A stretch of 64,000 nt of DNA from Streptomyces camelliae (GTDB lineage: Bacteria > Actinomycetota > Actinomycetes > Streptomycetales > Streptomycetaceae). The notes under the pieces were generated by a model, which was not told the origin of the DNA, searched no databases, and saw nothing but the letters and a program-made list of their open reading frames with translations. Of the stretch, positions 11,851-18,839 are shown piece by piece. The translations under genes were made by a program, and so were the position numbers. The stretch spans positions 8,556,001-8,620,000 of the forward strand of contig NZ_CP115300.1 in assembly GCF_027625935.1 (NCBI RefSeq). Reading direction: 5' to 3'. The number at the start of each line of letters is the position of its first letter. The stretch's first letter is position 1.

Positions 11851-13557
11851 ATGGATGTCATGGCCGACACACCCAGCACGCCACGCCGTATCGCCGACGA
11901 CCATGTCACACAGGTTGCCGCCCTGGACCCCATGGCCTCCACCCGGCTCGGCCTGCGTCCCGAGGACGACCGGCAGCCGGATCTGTCGCCGGACGGCTTC
12001 GCGGCACTGGCCGACGTGGCCCGGCGCACGCTGTCCGCGCTCGACGCGGCCGAGCGGTACGGCGAGAAGCACGGCACGGAGTTCGCGGCGGCCGAACGGA
12101 ACTGCGCCCGGCTCCTGCGGGAACGGCTCACCGCCGAACTCGCCCAGCACGAGGCGGGCGACCACCTCCGCGAGCTGCGCAACGTGGGCTCACCCCTGCA
12201 CCGGGTGCGGGGCATCTTCACCCTGATGCCCACCGAGACCGACGAGCACTGGGCGGCCGTCGCGGGCCGGCTGCGCAACCTGCCCGGCGCCCTGGACGGT
12301 TACCGGGCGACCCTGTCCGAGGGCATCGCCCGCGCTCTGTTGTGCGCGCCCCGTCAGGTCCACGTCGTGCGCGGCCAGCTCGCGGCCTGGACCGGCCAGG
12401 ACACCGGTGGACCGAGCTGGTTCGCGACGTTCGTGGCGAGCGCCCCGGACCGCCTCAGGACCGAACTGGACGCCGCCGCCGAGCGGGCCACGGCCGCGGT
12501 TGCCGGGTTCCGCGACTGGCTGCGCACCGCCTATCTGCCCGCCGCGGACGGTACCCCGGACGCCGTCGGCCGTGAACGCTATCTGCGCGCGGCCCGCTGG
12601 GCCACCGGCGCCGCCCTGGACCCGGCGGAGGCCTACGCCTGGGCCTGGGAGGAGTTCCACCGCACGCACGCCGAGATGCGGGCCGAGGCCGCCCGGGTCC
12701 TCCCCGGTGCCGGCGTCCGCGAGACCATGGACCACCTGAACCGGCACGGCCACGCCGTCACCGGCGAGGAGAACATCCGTGTCTGGCTCCAGCAGATCAT
12801 GGACGAGGCGATCGACGCCCTCGACGGCACCCACTTCGACATCTCCGGGCCGATCCGCAGGGTCGAGACACGCATCGCGCCCCCGGGCAGCTCGGGCGCG
12901 CCCTACTACACCGGCCCCAGCCTCGACTTCAGCCGCCCCGGCCGCACCTATCTCCCCACCCTGGGCCAACAGACCTTCCCCACCTGGGAGATGGTCAGCA
13001 CCTGGTACCACGAGGGCGTACCGGGGCACCACTTGCAGACCGCCCGCTGGACGGCCGAGGCCGACCGCCTCAGCGCCTACCAGATCACCCTCGGCGCGGT
13101 CAGCGCCGACAAGGAGGGCTGGGCTCTGTACGCCGAGCGCCTGATGGACGAACTGGGCTTCCTCACCGACCCCGCCCGCCGCCTGGGCTACCTGGACAAG
13201 CAGATGCTCCGGATCATCCGCGTGATCGTCGACATCGGCATGCACCTGGAGCAGGCCATCCCGGCCGGCTCCGGCTTCCACCCCGGCGCACGCTGGACGC
13301 CGGACCTCGCCACCGCGTTCATGGCCGCCCGCCACGGCAGCGACACCGCCCGCCGCACCAGCGAGATCGACCGCTACCTCGGCTGGCCCGGCCAGGCCAT
13401 CGGCTACAAACTCGGTGAACGCGCCTGGCTGGAGGGCCGCGCCGCCGCCCGGCGCCGTCTCGGTGCCGACTTCGACCTGCGGGCCTGGCACACGAAGGCG
13501 CTCGCCCTGGGCTCGCTCGGCCTCGCCGACCTGGCGGACACCCTCGCGGCGCTGTGA
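11851..13557 (+). CDS. DUF885 family putative zinc metallopeptidase
   Basis: A 568-residue mainly helical protein with the DUF885 hallmark WYHEGVPGHHLQ near residues 384-395; the HEGxxGHH arrangement resembles a zinc-peptidase active site. No signal peptide, so likely cytosolic. Length is typical for the family. The ATG at 11851 is used; a second ATG four codons on is also possible. It follows the M55 aminopeptidase by 61 bp on the same strand. The family's substrate is poorly defined, but the neighbourhood favours peptides. Confidence 0.82.
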   Translation: MDVMADTPSTPRRIADDHVTQVAALDPMASTRLGLRPEDDRQPDLSPDGFAALADVARRTLSALDAAERYGEKHGTEFAAAERNCARLLRERLTAELAQHEAGDHLRELRNVGSPLHRVRGIFTLMPTETDEHWAAVAGRLRNLPGALDGYRATLSEGIARALLCAPRQVHVVRGQLAAWTGQDTGGPSWFATFVASAPDRLRTELDAAAERATAAVAGFRDWLRTAYLPAADGTPDAVGRERYLRAARWATGAALDPAEAYAWAWEEFHRTHAEMRAEAARVLPGAGVRETMDHLNRHGHAVTGEENIRVWLQQIMDEAIDALDGTHFDISGPIRRVETRIAPPGSSGAPYYTGPSLDFSRPGRTYLPTLGQQTFPTWEMVSTWYHEGVPGHHLQTARWTAEADRLSAYQITLGAVSADKEGWALYAERLMDELGFLTDPARRLGYLDKQMLRIIRVIVDIGMHLEQAIPAGSGFHPGARWTPDLATAFMAARHGSDTARRTSEIDRYLGWPGQAIGYKLGERAWLEGRAAARRRLGADFDLRAWHTKALALGSLGLADLADTLAAL

Positions 13558-13984
13558 GACACGGCTCCGCCGGCGCGGGCGGGCGGTGCGTCTGGCCGGC
13601 CTGCGTCCGGCGGCCGATGGAACGCTCCACCTGGTCCGAGCCCGCCGGCTCGGCAACTCCAGGGGGCAGCTCGGTCCATTGCGGAAAACCGCGTGGCCAC
13701 GAGGCGGCGCACCGGCATCGTGTCGAGCACGGGCTCGGGCGCTGCTCCGATCGCCTTGGGGCGCCATGTACGGCTCCCTGCCCGGCCCGCTCCCGCGGCG
13801 GGCGATCAAGGCCGTCACGGTCCGCCGCCCGGCCCGGGCGGACCTGATTTCCCCCCGACCCTGCCCGGTCCGGGCCACTCGATGGGGGTCCGTCGGGGGC
13901 GCGGCGCGGGAGAGCCGTCGTCTTCGATGGCTCATTCGTCGACGGAATCGGCACCTGACCGGGCTGGTTAGCCTGAGACCCGTG
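13558..13984. other. 427-bp gap without a recognisable gene
   Basis: The open frames here look like chance frames in GC-rich DNA, with no family features in any of the six. The right end should hold the promoter of the DUF7003 gene. Confidence 0.5.
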
Positions 13985-14620
13985 ATGACCATCTCATCGA
14001 TCCTCGGGCAGTTCGACCTGTGCGCGGACAAGGCGGAGTTCCCCGACCTGGACAACGGCTACTACTACCCCGTCGACGGGCGGATCCACCTGTTCGGTGA
14101 TGCCACGCGCTGGGCCATGGTCGCCGAACTGCTCGGATACAGCCCGCGGGGTGGCAACCTCTTCGACGTCGTGCACCGCTTCGGCAACTGTCTGACGCGC
14201 GGCGAACCGGGATTCGGGGACTTCCTGGCCCGCGTGGACAACATGGCGGAGGTCGATCCCGACGGCGCCGAGGTCTACGGGGCGACGGCACCGGTCGTCG
14301 TACGAGGGACCGGTCTGGCGGTCGAGGCCGCCGCAGGCACCCCGTTGCAGGACGTGTTCCGGCAACTGGTCCCGGAGCACCGGGAGCTGCTGCTGGCCGA
14401 CGAGACGGAGCTGCGGGCCGACCTGCCCGGCGATGTGCCGGTGCTGCTGCGGATCGACGAGTGGAACCAGCCGGAAGACCTCTGGGACGTTCTGCCCAGT
14501 GCCCACGAGACGTTCCAGCTGATCGCCGAGGTGCTGGACTCCGGGGATCCGGCTCGCTACCGGCCGACCCTGCCCGCGAACACCCATTGGTCCCACTGGC
14601 CCGAGGCCGGCACGCTGTAG
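13985..14620 (+). CDS. DUF7003 family protein
   Basis: A 211-residue soluble, acidic protein beginning MTISSILGQFDLCADKAEFP with the DLDNGYYYPVDGRIHLFGD segment near residue 20 and NLFDVVHRFGNCL near 59. I recall this family in actinobacteria as DUF7003 with no known function; the small acidic fold resembles SMI1-type immunity proteins, but no toxin gene is beside it. ATG at 13985 is used; the GTG codon immediately before it is equally possible. It is a single-gene unit between debris regions. Confidence 0.6.
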   Translation: MTISSILGQFDLCADKAEFPDLDNGYYYPVDGRIHLFGDATRWAMVAELLGYSPRGGNLFDVVHRFGNCLTRGEPGFGDFLARVDNMAEVDPDGAEVYGATAPVVVRGTGLAVEAAAGTPLQDVFRQLVPEHRELLLADETELRADLPGDVPVLLRIDEWNQPEDLWDVLPSAHETFQLIAEVLDSGDPARYRPTLPANTHWSHWPEAGTL

Positions 14621-14750
14621 TTCCGCCGGTGCCGACCGGTGCGGCCGCTCCCGGCCCGCGGGAAACCCAGGTCGCAAGGGTGTCGCCGGGCCGGCATGCC
14701 AGGTGAGGGCAGGACCCCCAGCCCGGATCCACCGGCCTGGATGGGAAGGC

Positions 14751-15056
14751 GTGAGTACCGAGAGCGACGTCCGCTCCTTCCTCGTCTCCCGCCGCGCCAA
14801 GATCAGCCCCCGGCAGGCCGGGGCTGCCCTGCCGGACAGTGCGCTGCGCGTCCTGGAGTCCATGACGACCCCCCACCGCCTGCAGCTCCGCACCCCGTAC
14901 CCCCGGCCACGACGCCTTCAACTCCTCGCGACCTGGACAGCCGCCCACGACGAACACCGCCCCGTCGACCGGACCGGCCACGGAGGCCTCCGCCAGGAGC
15001 GGGTCCGCGTCTCGGGGTGCACGGGGGCCGGGCTACCGGAGTGGGTGCGGCATTGA
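14751..15056 (+). pseudogene. XRE/MmyB-type regulator remnant with internal deletion
   Basis: The frame opens with a GTG (ribosome site GGGAAGG) and reads MSTESDVRSFLVSRRAKISP, the usual N-terminus of Streptomyces helix-turn-helix regulators with a C-terminal MmyB domain. The helix-turn-helix itself is missing: after RQAG the frame jumps to ALRVLESMTTP, which resembles the linker before the MmyB domain, then loses similarity. About 200 residues of a typical member are gone. It cannot bind DNA in the family's way. Assignment rests on a short N-terminal match. Confidence 0.55.
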
Positions 15057-15156
15057 GAAGATCGTCCGTGACCTGCGGGCGCACCGCATGCTGGAAGGAA
15101 CCGGAGAGATCATGCACGTCAACGCGGCCCCTGGCCCGACGGAGGTGTTCGGATGA
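15037..15156 (+). pseudogene. Acyl-CoA dehydrogenase C-terminal remnant
   Basis: In the frame ending at the TGA 15154-15156, the last 36 residues read IEKIVRDLRAHRMLEGTGEI and then MHVNAAPGPTEVFG. This matches the C-terminal end of acyl-CoA dehydrogenases (RDxRxxxILEGTNEIM...). The flavin and active-site regions are absent and no start codon is near. The stop still overlaps the start of the next gene as ATGA, so this is the tail of a former operon partner of the 3-hydroxyisobutyryl-CoA hydrolase, consistent with valine catabolism. The junction with the XRE remnant lies just upstream. Confidence 0.7.
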
Positions 15157-16247
15157 CCGGCACCGGGGGAACCGACCGGCCGCACCCCGACGACGAACCC
15201 GTCCTGTTCCACACCGCCGGACGGGCCGCCCACATCACCCTCAACCGGCCGAGGGCCCTCAACGCCCTCAACCATGAGATGGTGCGCCGCATCGACGCGG
15301 CCCTCACCGCGTGGGAGCACGATCCCGACGTGGAGACCGTGGTTCTTTCCGGTGCCGGGGAGCGCGGCCTGTGCGCGGGCGGTGACATCCGCGCCGTCCA
15401 CGACGACGCCCGCGACGGCGACGGCACCGCCTCCGCGGCGTTCTGGCGCGACGAGTACCACCTCAACGCCCGTATCGCCGGCTACCCCAAGCCGTACGTC
15501 GCCCTCATGGACGGAATCGTGATGGGCGGCGGGGTCGGTCTCTCCGCGCACGGCGGCGTCCGGATCGTCACCGAACGGTCGCGGGTGGCGATGCCGGAGA
15601 CCGGCATCGGCTTCGTCCCCGACGTAGGCGGCACCTTTCTGCTCGGCCGGGCACCCGGCGAGCTGGGCACCCATCTCGCGCTGACCGGCGCGCAGACCGG
15701 CGCCGGCGACGCCCTGCTGTGCGGGCTCGCCGACCGCTACATCCCGTCCGCCGCACTCCGGGACTTCGTGGCCGCCCTCGCCGTACAGCCCGTGCACGAT
15801 GCCGTCGCGCACCATGTGCAGCAGCCGCCGCCGGGGGAGTTGGCCGAGCAGCGGGTATGGATCGACGCCTGCTACAGCGCCGGTACGGTCGAGGAGATCC
15901 TCCAGCGGCTCCTCGACCACGGCGACCCGGGAGCCAAGGAGGCGGCCGAGACGCTGCTCGCCAAGTCGCCGACGGCCCTGAAGGTCACTCTCGCCGCGAT
16001 GCGCCGCGCCCGCCGCCTCGGCTCGCTGGAGCGGGTGCTCGACCAGGAGTACCGCGTCTCCTGCGCCGCGCTCGGCACCCCCGACCTGGTGGAGGGCATC
16101 CGCGCCCAGGTCATCGACAAGGACCGCAGTCCCCGCTGGTCCCCGGCGAGCCTCGCGGAGGTCACCGACACCGACGTGGACCGCTTCTTCGCCCCGCTCG
16201 GAGCGCGCGAACTGGGACTTGCCGGGCGTGAGAGGCAGATCACGTAG
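15153..16247 (+). CDS. 3-hydroxyisobutyryl-CoA hydrolase (enoyl-CoA hydratase superfamily)
   Basis: A 364-residue cytosolic enzyme of the HIBCH group, which splits 3-hydroxyisobutyryl-CoA in valine breakdown. It shows the crotonase features: GLCAGGDIRAVHDD near residue 70 (oxyanion hole) and PETGIGFVPDVGGTFLL near residue 147, which is characteristic of HIBCH rather than ordinary enoyl-CoA hydratases. The C-terminal half carries the ECH_2 extension. The ATG overlaps the stop of the acyl-CoA dehydrogenase remnant, so its original upstream partner has been lost and its present promoter is uncertain. Confidence 0.88.
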   Translation: MTGTGGTDRPHPDDEPVLFHTAGRAAHITLNRPRALNALNHEMVRRIDAALTAWEHDPDVETVVLSGAGERGLCAGGDIRAVHDDARDGDGTASAAFWRDEYHLNARIAGYPKPYVALMDGIVMGGGVGLSAHGGVRIVTERSRVAMPETGIGFVPDVGGTFLLGRAPGELGTHLALTGAQTGAGDALLCGLADRYIPSAALRDFVAALAVQPVHDAVAHHVQQPPPGELAEQRVWIDACYSAGTVEEILQRLLDHGDPGAKEAAETLLAKSPTALKVTLAAMRRARRLGSLERVLDQEYRVSCAALGTPDLVEGIRAQVIDKDRSPRWSPASLAEVTDTDVDRFFAPLGARELGLAGRERQIT

Positions 16248-16420
16248 GGCGGTGGCGGCAGCACGGGCGGGCTCCGGAGCGCCTTGTCCTCATCACAACA
16301 GTCCCTATCGACAAGCCAGTTGGAGCACAGCCTCGCCCACCGGGCGCCACCCGGGACGGGGGCCACGGTTGGCTTCCGTTCCCCTAGCGTTCAACCGGCC
16401 ACCCCTGTCACCGTTGTGTG

Positions 16421-16456
16421 CCCTCCTTAGCCTCCTTGAGGCTTGTGAAGGAAGGG
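16421..16456 (+). promoter_or_regulatory. Hairpin covering the ribosome-binding site of the ABC ATPase gene
   Basis: CCCTCCTT-AGCCTC at 16421-16434 can pair with GAGGCT at 16438-16443 and AAGGAAGGG at 16448-16456, leaving a CTT loop and a small bulge. The 3' arm is the ribosome site of the gene starting at 16461, so the fold would hide it. Seen by eye; no energy was computed. Confidence 0.4.
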
Positions 16457-16460
16457 GCAC

Positions 16461-17474
16461 ATGGACACACTCCTTGCGGTCCGGGCGCGCGGTATCACCA
16501 AGTGTTTCGGTGAGGTCGTCGCGCTCGACGGCATCGATCTGGATGTGGCGCAGGGTCAGATCCACGGCCTGGTCGGACCGAACGGCGCGGGCAAGACGAC
16601 GTTGCTCGGGCTGCTGCTCGGCCTGGCCGTCGCCGACGGCGGGAGCCTGGAGATCCTCGGCACGCCGGTCGGGCGGACGTACGCCACACCCGACGGTGTC
16701 GCCGGATTCGTGGACGGCCCGGGTCTCTATCCGTCGCTCACCGCCCGGCAGAATCTCGCCGCGCTGGCCGCGTTGCGCGGCCATGACGCGCGGGCGGCCG
16801 GCGTCGACGACGTGCTGGACCAGGTCGGGCTCACCGATGTCGCCGACGACAAGGCCCGCGGATTCTCCCTGGGCATGCGTCAACGGCTCGGACTCGCCGC
16901 CGCCCTGCTCACCAAGCCCCGGCTGCTCGTGCTGGACGAGCCGGCCAACGGTCTCGACCCGGCCGGCAAGAGACATGTGCACGGGGTGCTCACCCGGCTC
17001 GCGGAGCAGGGAACCGGCGTCGTGCTCTCCAGTCATCGCATGGACGACCTGGAGGCGCTGTGCTCCGAGGTCACCATCATCGCCACCGGACGGGTGGTCT
17101 TCTCCGGTCCGCTGAGCAAACTGGCGGCCGAGCACCGCGAACTCGACTACCGGCTCGTCACCTCCGACCCGCCGGCCGCCCGCGCACTCGCCGCCGACGC
17201 GCCCGGGATCCGCCTGGTCGACGGCGTCGGCGCACGCCAGGGCAGCGAGCCGGTCGTCGTGCGCGGGCTCGTGCCCGACCTGGACGAACTCGTGACGCGG
17301 CTCGTGCGGGCCGGCATCGCGCTGCGTGAACTCGCCCCCGTGGTCTCCCCGCTCGAAGCCGCGTTCCTCGCCCTCACCGAGCAGCAGGAAGCCGGCGCCG
17401 ACCGGCAGCGGACCGACGCCGTACCAGCCCTACGACAGGACCACGACAGCGCGCGGCAGGAGGCCGACACGTGA
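16461..17474 (+). CDS. ABC transporter ATP-binding protein
   Basis: A 337-residue cytosolic ATPase of a drug- or lipid-export type ABC-2 system. Walker A is GPNGAGKTT near residue 40, the signature is FSLGMRQR near 135, Walker B is LLVLDEPANGLDP near 154, and the switch His is in SSHRMDD near 191. The C-terminal 100 residues are an extra domain common in antibiotic-efflux-type ATPases. The ATG at 16461 has AAGGAAGGGG upstream. Its stop overlaps the permease start (4 bp), and an exported phosphoesterase fusion follows, so all three should be one operon. Confidence 0.92.
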   Translation: MDTLLAVRARGITKCFGEVVALDGIDLDVAQGQIHGLVGPNGAGKTTLLGLLLGLAVADGGSLEILGTPVGRTYATPDGVAGFVDGPGLYPSLTARQNLAALAALRGHDARAAGVDDVLDQVGLTDVADDKARGFSLGMRQRLGLAAALLTKPRLLVLDEPANGLDPAGKRHVHGVLTRLAEQGTGVVLSSHRMDDLEALCSEVTIIATGRVVFSGPLSKLAAEHRELDYRLVTSDPPAARALAADAPGIRLVDGVGARQGSEPVVVRGLVPDLDELVTRLVRAGIALRELAPVVSPLEAAFLALTEQQEAGADRQRTDAVPALRQDHDSARQEADT

Positions 17475-18835
17475 CCTCGACCGCCGTCGCTCCCACCCCC
17501 GTCGCCGACGCCGGCCGCGTCTCCGTGGCCCGTGGCTACCGCTTCGAACTGGTCAAACTCGTCTCACAGTGGCGGATCCGGCTGCTGGTCCTCGCCTGCT
17601 GGATCGCGTCGGCGCTCTTCGTCGCCGGGGTGAGCCAGCAGAGCACCCTGCCCTCCGACACCCTCTTCGGCCGCTGGATGCTGGCCACCGGCTGGGCCGG
17701 ACCCCTGGTGATCCTCGGGTTCTCGGGCACATGGGCCCTTCCGCTGCTGACCTCCGTGGCCGCCGGTGACGTGTTCGCCGCCGAGGACCGGCTCGGCACC
17801 TGGCGGCATCTGCTCGTCGCCGTCCGCTCGCCCCGGCGGATCTTCGTGGCCAAGGCCCTGGCGAGTCTCACCGTCATCCTGCTGCTCGTGCTCGGACTGG
17901 CCGCTTCGAGCACGATCGGCGGGCTGCTGGCCATCGGCAGCCATCCGCTGGTCGGCCTCGACGGCCATCTGCTCTCCCCCGGTGACGCGGCCGGCAAGGT
18001 CCTGCTCGCCTGGCTCAGCGTGCTCGCCCCGACCCTGGCCCTCGCCGGGATCGGCCTCCTCGGGTCCGTCGCACTGGGGCGCTCTCCGATGGGGCTGCTG
18101 CTGCCCGCGGTCGTCGCGCTCGCGATGCAGCTCGCCCAGATGCTGCCGCTGCCCGTCACCGTCCGGCTCGCCCTGCCCAGTTGGGCCTTCATCGCCTGGA
18201 ACGGCCTGTTCACCAGCCCGGCACAGCTCGGTCCGCTCGTCATCGGCATCGTGGTCAGCCTGGCGTGGGCCGTGACGGCGACGACGCTCGCGTATCTGCT
18301 GTTCCTGCGCCGCGACTTCACCAACCCGACCGACGACGGTTCGGGGCGCCGCGCGGTCACCGCCGGGCTGCTGCCGCTCGCGGGGCTGACCGGCGTCACG
18401 GTCGCGGTCGTCTTCGCGGTGACCGGGGCGGGTACGGGCTCCGGCATCCAGCAGGACAAGGTGCAGCGCTCGCTCGCGACGGCGTTCGCCCACCTCTACC
18501 GGATGCAGACCGCGCAGCTCAACCGGCCCGCCGTCACCGAGGCCCAGCTGAGGTCCACGGCCGCCTGCACCAAGGGCGACGTCGCGGACGACGCGCAGGG
18601 AGCGGGCAACGACTGGCGCTGCGTCGTCTCCTGGCACCTGCCCGGCACCCAGACCACGGGACAGGCCGTCTACCAGCTCGACATCACCGCTGACGGGCGG
18701 TTCGTGGCCGACGGCGACGGACCGAAGGAAGTCAACGGCTACTTCTTGGTGCGCACCGCTACCGGCGACGCACCGAATCCGCTCTGGCAGTTCGACGGCC
18801 ATGTCGATCTGCTCACCACCTCCCCGAAGGGATGA
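17471..18835 (+). CDS. ABC-2 type transporter permease
   Basis: A 454-residue membrane protein with about six membrane segments in residues 25-330 (for example LLVLACWIASALFVAGV and AGLLPLAGLTGVTVAVVFAV). The C-terminal 125 residues are hydrophilic and probably face outward, with two cysteines that could form a disulfide. An extracytoplasmic tail of this kind is not usual for ABC-2 permeases and may contact the exported protein encoded next. The GTG start overlaps the ATPase stop. It should pair with that ATPase; the exported substrate is unknown. Confidence 0.88.
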   Translation: MTSTAVAPTPVADAGRVSVARGYRFELVKLVSQWRIRLLVLACWIASALFVAGVSQQSTLPSDTLFGRWMLATGWAGPLVILGFSGTWALPLLTSVAAGDVFAAEDRLGTWRHLLVAVRSPRRIFVAKALASLTVILLLVLGLAASSTIGGLLAIGSHPLVGLDGHLLSPGDAAGKVLLAWLSVLAPTLALAGIGLLGSVALGRSPMGLLLPAVVALAMQLAQMLPLPVTVRLALPSWAFIAWNGLFTSPAQLGPLVIGIVVSLAWAVTATTLAYLLFLRRDFTNPTDDGSGRRAVTAGLLPLAGLTGVTVAVVFAVTGAGTGSGIQQDKVQRSLATAFAHLYRMQTAQLNRPAVTEAQLRSTAACTKGDVADDAQGAGNDWRCVVSWHLPGTQTTGQAVYQLDITADGRFVADGDGPKEVNGYFLVRTATGDAPNPLWQFDGHVDLLTTSPKG

Positions 18836-18839
18836 CGTC

